Below, piece after piece: positions 17,105 through 26,055 of a DNA stretch of 64,000 bases. The translations under genes were made by a program, and so were the position numbers. The notes below the pieces were generated by a model. That model was not told where the DNA came from and ran no database searches. It saw only the letters and a list, made by a program, of their open reading frames with translations. Within the stretch, counting starts at the first letter, position 1, and every line of letters begins with the position of its first letter. The stretch lies in contig NZ_JABFOE010000013.1 of NCBI RefSeq assembly GCF_013116745.1, forward strand, positions 1 to 64,000, in the 5' to 3' direction. The stretch is from Arthrobacter sp. 260 (GTDB taxonomy: Bacteria; Actinomycetota; Actinomycetes; Actinomycetales; Micrococcaceae).

Positions 17105-18337
17105 CTACGCCGCGGGTTGCGCGGCGGGTAAGAGAGCGGTTGACGCGGCCCGTTGCCGGGACCTCTGCGTCCGATCCCCCGGAGTCTCCGGGTTGGTGTT
17201 GATTACGCGGCCCAGAATGTTCTGGGCCGCATTGGTATCTGCGTGTGCCTCGTGCCCGCACTCGATGCAGATGAAGACCGCTTGACTCTCGCGGTTTCTT
17301 GCACTGGTGGCTTTGCAGGATTGGCATTGGCATTGGCGTGACGTGTTGCCTGGATTGACCCGGATGACGGTCATCTTGTCGGCTAGCCGGGTAGTGAACT
17401 TCCCCCAGCAGGAAGCCAGGATGGCCCGGTTCAGACCGGCCTTCGCCCTCGCATTATTGGGAAGGAAACTGCCAGGAATGTCGGGGTCTGGCCGGGGTGC
17501 CGGGCGCCGGACCATATTCGTGATCTTCAGGTCCTCGACCGCGGCTAGGTCATACATTCTGGCCAGAGCCGCGGTGGTTTGCTCGATCCAATTGGTCCGC
17601 CGATCGTTGAGAGTGCGGCGGAGGCCGGCCAGTTGCGCAATGGTTTTGACCCGCCGTTTCGACCCCTTCTCCTGGCGTGCCAGCCTGCGCTGCAGAGCCA
17701 GGAAGCGGCGTTGTTCTCCCGGAGTCCAGGAGGGGGCCTGGATGAAGGTCCCATCGCTGGTGGCCACTGTGTTCTTCACACCGACATCGATCCCCACCTC
17801 TGCCCCGGTGCAGGCAGGAATCCTGGGCCTTGGTGGTGTGGTGATGGAAACGTGCCACCGCCCGTTATGGTGGACCGCCCTGGCGCTAGTGCCCTGCTCG
17901 GCGTCCTGGTATCGGTAGGTGAGTCGAAACTTCACCCAGCCGACCTTCGGTATCTGGATTAGAGCCTACTTGCGGTTGATCCGGCGTAGGAACAAGTCCC
18001 GGATGGCGAAACCCGATTTTAGATCCCGCGCCGACCGGAACCGCGGGTATCTTGTGTGACCGGCAAAAAACTTCTTGAACGCCTGGTCGAGATCCCGCAA
18101 GGCGTTCTGCTGGATGACGGCGGACCCATCCCGCAGCCAATCCAATTCCTGGCGAAGCTCGGTGAGCTCTCTGCACTGGGTATACAGGTTAATCTTCTGC
18201 TCGAAGTGACGCTTATCCTTCGTCCACATTGAACGCTGTTCCAGACCGAGGTTGTAGACGAACCGAGCGTGCTCAGCGTGCGTCACCATGAGGGCTTGCT
18301 GCTCCTGGGTGGGATACAACCGCTGCTTCAGGCTCAT
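17105..18337 (-). pseudogene. tnpB: TnpB (IS200/IS605-type OrfB) interrupted by one amber codon
   Basis: Two reading segments, 18337-17966 and 17965-17105, share one frame and are separated only by TAG, where the family has Trp (RRINRK-stop-ALIQIPKVGWVKF). All catalytic elements remain: the N-terminal helix-turn-helix LKQRLYPTQEQ, RuvC-like residues in VGIDVGVKNTV, LAAVEDLKITNM and HADTNAAQNILGR, and a zinc ribbon CQCQSC...CIECG. TnpB is an RNA-guided DNA nuclease whose guide overlaps the gene's 3' end. No tnpA is present, so it is a lone tnpB. A readthrough product of about 410 residues would be full length. Confidence 0.85.
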
Positions 18338-18518
18338 AGCACCCAATGTGTATCACGGAGCAACCATTACTGGCGAAAAGACACGACGCGATTCTTTGGC
18401 CAAAGGGCTCGAACCACATAACAAAAGATCGGCAGGATCATCCGGAGCTGAACAAGAAGGCCGCAAATGCGGTATGAGAGAGGTCTTTCGGACGAACAGA
18501 ACCTGGGCGCTATGCCGA

Positions 18519-19112
18519 CTAATCCCTCGGCGGGTCGTGCTGACTTTCGCTTGGCTCGGTGGGCTGCACGGAAGGTTCAATCGGCGGCAGCGAGTTCTCC
18601 CTCTCATTCACGATCTCGACGATTCTTTCCAGTAGCTCAGGCGTAATTTCCGGTTGTTGAGATCCTTCGAGTCCAGAAAAAACAATCCAAAGTAGGGTCA
18701 ACCACTGAGCCAGACCTACGCCTTTGGGGCTGACAATTTTGTTGAAGGCAGAGGCAAACTCTGGGGCTACCTTAGTGAGAGTGCGCTGCACTTTTTGCTC
18801 AATCACCGTGGCATCAGCTGAAGGGCTGCTTATTTCTTCGCGAGCCCAGGTAAGAGTCGACTGGATTCGAATCACTTCGCTTGGTGAGGGATGAAAAGAT
18901 CGGTGCCCGCGATCGTTCCTGTAGAGCCCGTCCACAACGGGAATCGGTCTGGGAGGACTGTGATCTATACACTCGGTCTGCGTTCTCTCGAAAACGAACT
19001 CTGAGGTTGCGCCATCATCGAGCGGAGTCTCAACCTGGATAAGGCCGTGGTCCGGACAAACCGCCCATACAACTAGCATCCGAAAAGTATATGGTTCAGC
19101 CCTCTGCATCAC
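18519..19112 (-). CDS. Hypothetical protein with one hydrophobic segment
   Basis: 197 residues. The N-terminus has a CPDHG motif and a second Cys about 30 residues on (TECIDHSPPRP), possibly a metal site. A helical middle (EEISSPSADATVIEQKVQRT) is followed by a hydrophobic stretch (GVGLAQWLTLLWIVFSGL, about 130-148) and an acidic Pro/Ser-rich tail. This layout resembles small phage- or defence-associated unknown proteins, but no family is recognised. Confidence 0.5.
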   Translation of the reverse strand: MMQRAEPYTFRMLVVWAVCPDHGLIQVETPLDDGATSEFVFERTQTECIDHSPPRPIPVVDGLYRNDRGHRSFHPSPSEVIRIQSTLTWAREEISSPSADATVIEQKVQRTLTKVAPEFASAFNKIVSPKGVGLAQWLTLLWIVFSGLEGSQQPEITPELLERIVEIVNERENSLPPIEPSVQPTEPSESQHDPPRD

Positions 19113-19213
19113 TAGCGTCTATCCACGAGCAAAATCGTCACTAGACCCGCGCGTTGAATAGGCCGCGGGTCGCGATAACCGATTCAGCAGCAACCCTGAC
19201 GCATAGATAACGC

Positions 19214-19399
19214 GTGCTTCTGATTCCTATCGATACTCGGGCCACACCAGGGCCGGTCCAGGAGGCTCCTGCCGCTGATGCACCGGCGCCCGCGGGGGAG
19301 GGTGTCGCCTACGCCGGGGCTGCGCCGATTATGGCTGGAGACCCTGGCTTCGAGGCCAAGTTCGATAGGGACGGTGACGGCGTAGGCTGCCAGTCCTAG
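19214..19399 (+). pseudogene. Excalibur calcium-binding domain remnant
   Basis: The last ~25 residues (AAPIMAGDPGFEAKFDRDGDGVGCQ) match the Excalibur domain, with its DxDxDG loop and trailing Cys. The usual Asn-Cys segment that opens the domain is missing (GVAYAGAAPI), and there is no signal peptide or credible ribosome site. It is probably the tail of a secreted Excalibur protein with an internal deletion and lost N-terminus. Confidence 0.55.
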
Positions 19400-19461
19400 T
19401 TGCTGGCTCAGACGTGTCAGAGTGGACGCGGCCCGACCAACAGATCAAAGGAGTGGATAGC

Positions 19462-19668
19462 TTGAGTGTTTCCAACACCTTGACCTGGTTCGGCGTAGCA
19501 CTCCTAGGGGTGTTCATTCTGGTGCCATTGATCTACCGGCTGAGACATCCAGACCTCAAGCCGACTGCTGCCACTGACCGCAAGATGGACCGACTGATTT
19601 GGGTTCAAATCGTCTTCATCCTTATCGTCCTTACGACGGCAGTCATCCTGAGGGAAAACGGTCTTTAG
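19462..19668 (+). CDS. Small two-helix membrane protein
   Basis: 68 residues from TTG 19462, preceded by AAAGGAG at good spacing. An upstream in-frame ATG at 19414 lacks such a site. Two transmembrane helices (LTWFGVALLGVFILVPLIY and LIWVQIVFILIVLTTAVIL) flank a short polar loop with PDLKPTAATDRKMD. No family recognised. It is convergent with the next small membrane gene, 6 nt apart. Confidence 0.55.
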   Translation: MSVSNTLTWFGVALLGVFILVPLIYRLRHPDLKPTAATDRKMDRLIWVQIVFILIVLTTAVILRENGL

Positions 19669-19674
19669 CGTTCG

Positions 19675-19932
19675 CTATCGAGCTTCTTCGGGAGTGTCTT
19701 CATATCGGAACGTATGCCGTAATTTCTTGAGCTCCCTGATCCCGACGATGAAGCCGAAAATACCAAGAGGAACCATGATGGCGCTGATCAGGATATGATC
19801 CCGGGTTGGTTCGTCCAGCACTAGCAGCATGATGGGAATGGCGATTGTTGCAATGACGCCCATGGGGATCTGGATCAACAACCGGATTCTGGTCCTTCTG
19901 GCGTGCGGGTGATTCATGGGGTCCACGGACAA
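19675..19932 (-). CDS. Small two-helix membrane protein
   Basis: 85 residues from TTG 19932 (or ATG 19917). Two hydrophobic segments (LLIQIPMGVIATIAIPIMLLV and ILISAIMVPLGIFGFIVGI) are followed by a basic tail ELKKLRHTFRYE. Its function is unknown. Its size and topology resemble the convergent neighbour at 19462-19668, though the sequences are not evidently related. Confidence 0.5.
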   Translation of the reverse strand: MSVDPMNHPHARRTRIRLLIQIPMGVIATIAIPIMLLVLDEPTRDHILISAIMVPLGIFGFIVGIRELKKLRHTFRYEDTPEEAR

Positions 19933-20006
19933 CTGCTCTCGTTATTGGCTGCGCGGCAGAGCTTCTTTTGCTCCTACATTACTGGGGCGTCCTTTACTGT
20001 TGCCCA

Positions 20007-20741
20007 ATGGGATCTCCACGGAACAGCAGCTTCCGAGCCGACTCGGCGGCCAGAATGCCAGCACACTTTGCGGTTCTTCCTGATTCGGCAGACTCCCGGC
20101 TACTAAGAGACCTCACCAGTCATGCCAACGATCTGTCGGAGGCAGCCCACGCCCTCCAAGGAGCTCTGAACGTAGGGGTGGACTCCGATCTGTGGGAGTT
20201 CCTGACCTCACACGCCGTGACCGCCTACGTCCGACCCTTCATCCACTCCAACGTCCGCACCCGGCTCGATAAGATGCCAGAGGTTGCACCGGTGCCATCG
20301 GAGCTGCAAGCGGTCCATGACATAGTCAGGAAATACCGCAACACCACGGTCGCCCACTCGCAGGCCGACTTGGTGATGCCCCTGCCGGTCGCTGTGCTGG
20401 ATGACAGCGGCTACGGCATTGACGTCATGGGTGTCGCCTTCGTCCAGACAATTCCTCTTTCGTTCGCACAGGCCTTCGCTGCCCTCATCAATGCGATGGA
20501 GGAGGTCGTCGACCAGGCAACACAGCCGGTTCTCGAGCGACTGCGTACCAGCTTGAAGCTTGAAGCACCTGAATCGATTGCTTCCTGGCCTCAACCTGAG
20601 GTCTCCATTGTCTGGAATGCCGACTTCAGCGCTGGCGGTCGGAGGAAAGATGCTCCCCGCCTCACCTTCTATGGAAAGGTTGAACCAATCTCGACGGAAA
20701 TCGTGCCAGAGGGGGATGGCGTGGACGGACACCAGTCATGA
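20007..20741 (+). CDS. HEPN-like protein, first gene of a HEPN-XRE pair
   Basis: About 244 residues from ATG 20007; ATG 20055 is equally possible, as neither has a strong ribosome site. Mostly helical. The segment VHDIVRKYRNTTVAHSQADL contains RNTTVAH, which fits the RN-x4-6-H signature of HEPN ribonuclease-type domains. The C-terminal ~50 residues may be a beta-rich extension (VSIVWNADFSA, RLTFYGKVEP). The stop overlaps the ATG of the XRE gene (ATGA), a strong sign of coupled expression like toxin-antitoxin or regulator-effector pairs. HEPN assignment rests on one motif. Confidence 0.55.
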   Translation: MGSPRNSSFRADSAARMPAHFAVLPDSADSRLLRDLTSHANDLSEAAHALQGALNVGVDSDLWEFLTSHAVTAYVRPFIHSNVRTRLDKMPEVAPVPSELQAVHDIVRKYRNTTVAHSQADLVMPLPVAVLDDSGYGIDVMGVAFVQTIPLSFAQAFAALINAMEEVVDQATQPVLERLRTSLKLEAPESIASWPQPEVSIVWNADFSAGGRRKDAPRLTFYGKVEPISTEIVPEGDGVDGHQS

Positions 20742-21063
20742 GCGCCTTATCTGACCTCCTGAACGATTCGAATACCGAGAAACTGTCTGCCCGTCGCATC
20801 CAGGCGATCGCCGAGTCGAAAGGCGTCAAGGTCACCAACACGTCAATTCCAAGTACCTGCGTGGAGAGCCGGAGACGCCCAGTGAGCATCTGCTGAGCGC
20901 CTTTTCGGTGGTTTTGGGTGTCCCAATGCCCAGACTGCGCGAGGCAGCTGGGATGCCTGCCGGAGAGCCTGAACCGTTCGTCCCGGAGAGTGCGAACCGG
21001 CTCAACGCTCGGCAGCGGGACCTCGTCCTGCACACCATTCGGGTGCTCCTCAACGAGAGCTGA
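20738..21063 (+). pseudogene. XRE-family DNA-binding regulator, frameshifted
   Basis: The first frame from ATG 20738 gives KLSARRIQAIAESKGVKVTNTSI, the first helices of an XRE helix-turn-helix. After about 20848 the correct sequence continues in another frame (KYLRGEPETPSEHLLSAFSV, then VPMPRLREAAG and a tail) to TGA 21063. Restoring one base near 20848 would join them into a normal protein of about 108 residues. As written, translation stops early, around codon 52. The partner HEPN-like gene would then lack its probable regulator. Confidence 0.75.
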
Positions 21064-21195
21064 CCGCCAGCGGGCTGTCGCAACAGGTCGTAGCCAAGCT
21101 GACTTTTCTCATGGTTGCTGTCGTCCCATCCGACGAAGTGCCGCATCCCAGATGATGGTCGTCTGGCATACCTCTGACATTTCGACAGGCAACGA

Positions 21196-22455
21196 CTACT
21201 TTCCATCGTTGACGACGGGGGGCCATTCGGCAGGCTCGACGTTGGCCGGCTTGGTGGTCGGATCGTCGTCCCAGTCGAATTTTGGAGGCGGATCCCACCT
21301 CTCGGGGTTACCAAAATCGACAGCACTCAAGCTGAACTGAGCGAAATTAAAACCTGTTTTTCCCGCGAAGTACGCGCTATCAAAACTCGCGAATTTAGTG
21401 AACTCGGATGCGAAGAAGAGGGTGCTTCCTGTGAATCGCGCTGCGCTAAAGTCGGTAAAGCCGGCGAAGTGGGTTCCGTTGAAAAGGGTGACGCCTGAAA
21501 ACGAGGCGCCAGAGAAATCGGTGTTGTCTGTGAAGTTTGCGTCAGCGAACGTGGTGACTCCGATGAAACGTGCCGAGCCGAATCGGGTGGTTTCTGCGAA
21601 GTAAGCTCCGGCGAACGAGGTGAACCGGCCTGCGAACTCCACTCCGCCGAAGTTGGCCTGCTCAAACAGCACGCCATGAAAGTCGAAGTTGCACTTAGAC
21701 CACGAAATTTCGGCGGTATCTCGAAGGTGGGCTTTGACGACATTGACAATAGTTTGTCTGACTACCCGATCGTTTTGTCGGTAGCTGTGATGCTCTTCGA
21801 CTTCTGGTCGCAAATCTCCTGAGGGACGCCTGACGATGAGTTGGTGCTGATGGTTAGCACCAATGTCCGGCGAGTAGGGAAGCCGAAGGTAACCACAGAG
21901 CACATCGATGCATTGCTGCTGTTTTAGTCCATGAACCTGGTCAGCAACACCAGCCATTGCGTAGACGCCGGCCATTCGCACCGCAGGGTCGGGATGTCCG
22001 AGCTGCTGCGCTGCGGCACCGAAGTGTTCAACGAACCGACTGCTTTCCAGATCACGCTGCTTGCGGTAGGCGACGATCAGGAAAACGACACCACCAACAC
22101 CAGCAACGATAGTCAGCACTGTCCTGGTCAGATCAGCGGGCTGGACTGGTCGGTCGCCGATGTCGAGGAGGCCGGAAAGGACGAGGGTCGCCGCAATAGC
22201 TACGAGTACCGCCGCGGCTAACCCGAGAAGGACGGCAGGGAGAAGGGGCTGTCGTACTGCCCACTTTTTGGCAGATCTATAACGGCGCTTCAAGTTTGGG
22301 AGAGTCATTGACTCCGTGAACCGCTTGCGTGCCTCCTGAAGCTTTCCCACTCGTCCCCCCATCCGCTCAGGCGAGGAGGTGCGAACCTCGCGCTTCACTG
22401 GATCATATGTGTCCGGACGGGCCAGTGGGCGCGACTTGATCGGAGGTTTAATCAC
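21196..22455 (-). CDS. Membrane-anchored pentapeptide-repeat protein
   Basis: 419 residues from GTG. A basic cytoplasmic N-terminus (about 1-70) is followed by two transmembrane helices (about 72-97 and 108-128), a helical segment (about 133-200; HPDPAVRMAGVYAMAGVAD), then about 20 pentapeptide-like repeats (ANFGGVEFAGRFTSFAGAYF to SFDSAYFAGKTGF, about 255-375), which form a right-handed beta helix. A Pro/Asp/Trp-rich tail ends it. Proteins with this layout are widespread in actinobacterial islands. The function is unknown, though some pentapeptide proteins mimic DNA or act in phage defence. Confidence 0.85.
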   Translation of the reverse strand: MIKPPIKSRPLARPDTYDPVKREVRTSSPERMGGRVGKLQEARKRFTESMTLPNLKRRYRSAKKWAVRQPLLPAVLLGLAAAVLVAIAATLVLSGLLDIGDRPVQPADLTRTVLTIVAGVGGVVFLIVAYRKQRDLESSRFVEHFGAAAQQLGHPDPAVRMAGVYAMAGVADQVHGLKQQQCIDVLCGYLRLPYSPDIGANHQHQLIVRRPSGDLRPEVEEHHSYRQNDRVVRQTIVNVVKAHLRDTAEISWSKCNFDFHGVLFEQANFGGVEFAGRFTSFAGAYFAETTRFGSARFIGVTTFADANFTDNTDFSGASFSGVTLFNGTHFAGFTDFSAARFTGSTLFFASEFTKFASFDSAYFAGKTGFNFAQFSLSAVDFGNPERWDPPPKFDWDDDPTTKPANVEPAEWPPVVNDGK

Positions 22456-22538
22456 TGCTCAGCTCAAATTGACGAGTTGTGAAGTTGGCGCCCGGCTTAG
22501 GTATTTACACCTCGCCGGTTGAGGAGCATCATGGACTG

Positions 22539-22691
22539 ATGGTCGACCGTCGTGTACCTGGGGCCCAAAAGGGCCAGCAAGTCTGGGTCTGCCCGCGGGA
22601 TAAAACTGTGAAGCGTCGAAATTCCCGAAGCTTAGAATGTCCTAATCACAAAGGCGAGATGATGGTTCCCCTCAAGGGCGCTGTCCGTTAG
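22539..22691 (+). CDS. Small zinc-ribbon-like protein
   Basis: 50 residues from ATG 22539. It contains VWVCPRDKTVKRR and LECPNHKGEM, two CPx(D/N)(K/H) knuckles about 18 residues apart that could bind one zinc. Basic overall. The 3' end overlaps the tail of the membrane-protein gene on the other strand by 20 nt. A GAGGAG lies 12 nt before the start, a long spacing, so expression is uncertain. Confidence 0.4.
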   Translation: MVDRRVPGAQKGQQVWVCPRDKTVKRRNSRSLECPNHKGEMMVPLKGAVR

Positions 22692-23880
22692 GTATCTTGC
22701 GCCGCAACCTCGCGAGCCAACTCCCACCTGCCTGGACAGAGACCTCATGGTCGGATGATCGCGAATCCTCCTCGCGCACGTACTCCGCAATAGCAACGAG
22801 GAGGGACCCGTAGTATCGCGCGCTTGCGACCGCAGCCCGATACAGACTCCAAGCCCCCACGGAAGCGACGACCAACGCTACAACTGTGTAGGTCACGTGC
22901 GTAGAGTTGAACCGCAGGGCAGCGATGAGTCCGGACGTTACCGCCACCAGAAACATGGAGCAATACAGGTCTAGGCGTCCACGCTGCTCGTCGTGTGACG
23001 ATTGCAGTGATGGTGGCAGAAGGTGGAATGAGCGGTCCACGAGGTCCTGAACCGTCTCGTAGCCAGTATCATTTTCGAAGCGACGCAGCACGTTGCCTAG
23101 CCGGGTTGGCATCATGTGCTTGGAGTGCGGAAAATCATCCAGCGCTTTCTCGACATTCACATGCCGTCTGCGTAAGTCGGATGGCGCGTATCGCCACCAA
23201 TCGGTCGAGTCGACAAGTGCAACTTGTGCGTCGTTCAAAGTTGAGGGCGAGTCTCTTCCGAGCACCTGGGCGCCGAGCGCTTGGACCATGTCGTTCGTAT
23301 AGTCGTCATCCGCCGCGATGTGAAGCTTCGCTCTCTTCCAAGCTTGCTTGGTCAGCCGTCTCTGACGCTTCACAAGTCGCTTCCTGACGTTCCGCCAATG
23401 TTTCGCCCGCGCTTGCGCAACCCGTTCAAATGGTCTCCATACGCCCCAGTAGCCTTCGAGTAACCTGATCGACTCGAACGTAAACGCCTGAGTAACCATC
23501 GTCACAACAACCACAGTCAGCACCAGCAGTACAGCCCCGCCGATACTGATGTTTGCCATCTGTTCCAACGCCGATGAGATCACAACGCCCGGATCAAGTG
23601 GGGCTGGCTTTCCTTCGTTCTCTAGGGTGCCATGGCCTTCTAGTACGCCGCCCACCCGCATTATGAAGGTGACCAGCAGCGTGAGCGCCCCGGCGGGAAG
23701 CCAAGCGCTGAGCGCCAACTGCTCGAGGATGCGTGCCACGAGTTGCGATAGCGAGCTCGACGCCGTGGACAGTGCCACGGACACGGCATTCTCTGGCTGG
23801 CGGGCAGTCACGATCCAATCTTCCCGCGCCGAGCCTCCGGAGCGGTGCATTGCATCAGGTACGGCGTGTGTCGTCGTCAC
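22672..23880 (-). CDS. Unknown multi-pass membrane protein
   Basis: 402 residues from GTG. Two N-terminal transmembrane helices (about 55-78 and 112-135) and two C-terminal ones (about 308-328 and 333-352) flank a long, very basic cytoplasmic domain (FERVAQARAKHWRNVRKRLV, then RRLTKQAWKRAK) that continues into an alpha-helical region with PTRLGNVLRRFENDTGYE. That last segment recalls membrane-associated helical domains of unknown bacterial proteins linked to defence loci. No catalytic motif visible. Next to the pentapeptide-repeat gene on the same strand but separated by about 215 nt. Confidence 0.65.
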   Translation of the reverse strand: MTTTHAVPDAMHRSGGSAREDWIVTARQPENAVSVALSTASSSLSQLVARILEQLALSAWLPAGALTLLVTFIMRVGGVLEGHGTLENEGKPAPLDPGVVISSALEQMANISIGGAVLLVLTVVVVTMVTQAFTFESIRLLEGYWGVWRPFERVAQARAKHWRNVRKRLVKRQRRLTKQAWKRAKLHIAADDDYTNDMVQALGAQVLGRDSPSTLNDAQVALVDSTDWWRYAPSDLRRRHVNVEKALDDFPHSKHMMPTRLGNVLRRFENDTGYETVQDLVDRSFHLLPPSLQSSHDEQRGRLDLYCSMFLVAVTSGLIAALRFNSTHVTYTVVALVVASVGAWSLYRAAVASARYYGSLLVAIAEYVREEDSRSSDHEVSVQAGGSWLARLRRKIPNGQRP

Positions 23881-24421
23881 ACTTAACCGACTCGGTTTCA
23901 GGTCGCTGTGCTGGGAGGTCGACGGGTAGCTTCGGCTTACGGGACCGTCGTTTTCCGTCGGTTGTTACCCCAAAGCTGAAGCCCTGCTATCTCGAAGGCC
24001 GCAGCCAAAATGCCTCACTGCCTTTCGCAGAGCACAGCCGTTCCGGCTAGTGCATGGCCCGGGACGCGCTCGTAGATGAACTGCAAATTGGAAGACTGTG
24101 GTTCTTCCCGGTCCTGGCTGGCCGTCTTCTCGGTGGGTTCGAGCAGCAACCGGTTTGACCGCTGTGCCCAAATTTTGTTGTGGGACAGTAAAGTTTTGCC
24201 GTCGTGGAGCTAACTCCAGTTGTGTGGCATAGATGAAACATTTCTGCTGATCTGAAGGGTGGTCCAGTGGGCAAGCTTTGTTTGTGTCCGGGAGTTGGAT
24301 GACATTTGAACCATCAGCCAGTCTGGAAGACTGAACCAGGGGTAACGGAATAGGCGGTCACGTGCGCGAGACCTCGGAAGCAGAGCACCCAGAAGCGACA
24401 ACGAGCCAAAGGAATAATGGC
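23881..24421. other. Region without a gene; holds the left inverted repeat
   Basis: No reading frame here looks protein-like on either strand. It contains the left inverted repeat (24146-24195) and, at its end, AAAGGA (24408-24413) as ribosome site for the HNH gene. Confidence 0.5.
24146..24195 (+). repeat. Left ~50-bp inverted repeat bracketing the HNH module
   Basis: It shares with the reverse complement of 27634-27686 a perfect 15-bp block, TTGTTGTGGGACAGT (24175-24189), and, in the same order, GCAAC, GGTTTGA, CGC, GTGCC and AAGTT blocks, with small length differences between them. The two copies therefore form inverted ends 3.5 kb apart. Confidence 0.7.
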
Positions 24422-25330
24422 GTGACCAATTACTGGTGGGCGAATCAGTCCGACAATTTTGAGCGGGTGGAGGGAACCTTGTGGACGAATTTCGTCGACG
24501 CAAAAGGGGCCCGGCGACCTGGCTCCGTTGCGCTCGGAAACACAAACCTGGGCGACGTAGTATTCCACTGCAATAAGCAGTTCGTCAGAACGATCAGCAT
24601 CATCGTCAGTGAACCCGTCGGCACGTATCGGCCACCTGCTTACCAGGGTAGGCAAAGCGGGACCGAAAAGGATGAAGGATGGCTTGTACTGGTTAAACCG
24701 CTCGTTACCGACTTGCGAATAGATCGACGCAAAGATCTGTCGTTCCTCGAATTGGGTGGTACAGGTCCATTCACCAAGCTTGGCGGGTTGAAGCGAGGCG
24801 TGTATCTGTCTCCGCTGTCACAAAGCAGCGCTGAGAAGCTTCTGGCTTCATCCGGCGTCGAGGTCGCCAAGATTCCCAGGACAGACCTTAACGAGTACGC
24901 AGAGCCGTTTTCAGGTGCAGATCTGACTGAGACAGACAAACTCTTACTGACGAAGCAGAGAGTGGAGCAGCACTACCTACGATCGGCCTTGCTTGAAAGG
25001 TCGGAGCGGCGTTGTTCGATGTGCCACCGCGAAATGCCAGAGAGTTTGTTGGTCGCTGGGCATATCAAGCCACGCTCGGCTTGCAGCGAGGAAGAACGCA
25101 AAGATTTTGTGTCTGCAGCGATGCTGATCTGTTCGCTGGGCTGCGACAGTCTGTATGAACGTGGAATGATCGCTGTCGAAGCGAGCGGCAACGTTGTCCG
25201 CTCGTCCCAGTCCGTAACACCCGACGTCGATCGCTTGCTGGACACGCTCGCGGGCAACCGGTGCCGCCACCACACCCACTCGACTGCTCCATTCTTCCAG
25301 TGGCATTTAGAGAACACTTTCATCGGGTGA
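24422..25330 (+). CDS. HNH endonuclease with N-terminal EVE/PUA-like domain
   Basis: 302 residues from GTG 24422, chosen because AAAGGA lies 8 nt upstream and NYWWANQSDNF is the usual start of this domain. A reading from 24362 also exists. The N-terminal ~120 residues (NYWWANQ, LGDVVFHC, then strands) resemble the EVE/PUA-like fold that recognises modified bases in restriction enzymes. The C-terminal HNH domain has CSMCHREMPESLLVAGHIKP and DSLYERGMIAV. The second Cys pair and the HNH core Asn differ from the textbook motif (LICSLGCDSLY), so activity is not certain. A type IV-like restriction role is inferred. Confidence 0.75.
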   Translation: MTNYWWANQSDNFERVEGTLWTNFVDAKGARRPGSVALGNTNLGDVVFHCNKQFVRTISIIVSEPVGTYRPPAYQGRQSGTEKDEGWLVLVKPLVTDLRIDRRKDLSFLELGGTGPFTKLGGLKRGVYLSPLSQSSAEKLLASSGVEVAKIPRTDLNEYAEPFSGADLTETDKLLLTKQRVEQHYLRSALLERSERRCSMCHREMPESLLVAGHIKPRSACSEEERKDFVSAAMLICSLGCDSLYERGMIAVEASGNVVRSSQSVTPDVDRLLDTLAGNRCRHHTHSTAPFFQWHLENTFIG

Positions 25331-25841
25331 CTGCTTTGCGGAGGACAACTCACGGTTTGGTTGAGAGCTGTCTCCTCGTCATTTGTCATGCACCGGTCGG
25401 TAACCCTGTGTCGTTTCTCGGTGACCTGATGAGCTACGTGGTCATGTTGGAACGGACGCTGTCCGGTGAGAGATCGTCTATTGCGGAATAGAAGGGGTCC
25501 AAGGGCGCTGTCGGTTTCCACATCCCTCGTGCGCGTGCGTTCTGCCCATCGAGTAGACGCCTACTACCGGGGATCTCATGAACTCACGCGTACGGTCGAC
25601 TTCCTGTCTGCTATGGCGATACTCAATTTTCTCACGGTTGATCTCGCCGTGCCGTGCCAAACGCGGGAACCAGAAGCTGTTGGGGCCCTTAACAGCCGAA
25701 GTAAATTGATGCCAGTCTCGGAGGGAGTCACCGATTATCTCGGTGCCAGTAGGAGCCGACCCGCTCAGGACATTTAGGCTTCCGGAAGTCGCGTGAAGCG
25801 CGGGAGGTCCATCAAGATCCTCGTAGCTGATACGGGACGTC
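25331..25841. other. Intergenic region, no gene recognised
   Basis: A 103-codon ORF on the plus strand (25466-25777) looks random in composition. Nothing resembles a transposase or RNA gene. It may be decayed sequence between the HNH gene and the small basic protein gene. Confidence 0.45.
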
Positions 25842-25967
25842 CTACTTCTTGTCCTTCTTCTTCAACTTGGCTAGCTTTTCCTTATATTTTGCCTTCTCCT
25901 GGAGGCGCTTGGCTTCTGCCCTGAGTTCCCGCGGGGTCTTGTTCGTTGCGCCTGGCGTGCGTGGCAT
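25842..25967 (-). CDS. Very small Lys-rich basic protein
   Basis: 41 residues, preceded by GGAG at suitable spacing. It opens MPRTPGATNKTPRELRAEAK and then becomes a continuous Lys/Leu/Glu helix ending in KKKDKK. The composition (about one third Lys+Arg, no Cys or Trp) suggests a nucleic-acid-binding or coiled-coil peptide. The opening looks like that of small proteins found near plasmid or integrative-element replication genes. It follows on the same strand as the two unknown genes upstream, with an 88-nt gap. Confidence 0.6.
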   Translation of the reverse strand: MPRTPGATNKTPRELRAEAKRLQEKAKYKEKLAKLKKKDKK

Positions 25968-26055
25968 TATGTCTCCAATTCGGATAGAAAAAACAAAACT
26001 TATCCTATAGCTCGGAGTTACTTCTGAATGCTCTCGTCAGCACGGGCACCGTTGG

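Noticed and set aside
25466-25777. 103-codon plus-strand ORF
   Set aside because: Composition looks random, no ribosome site and no motif.
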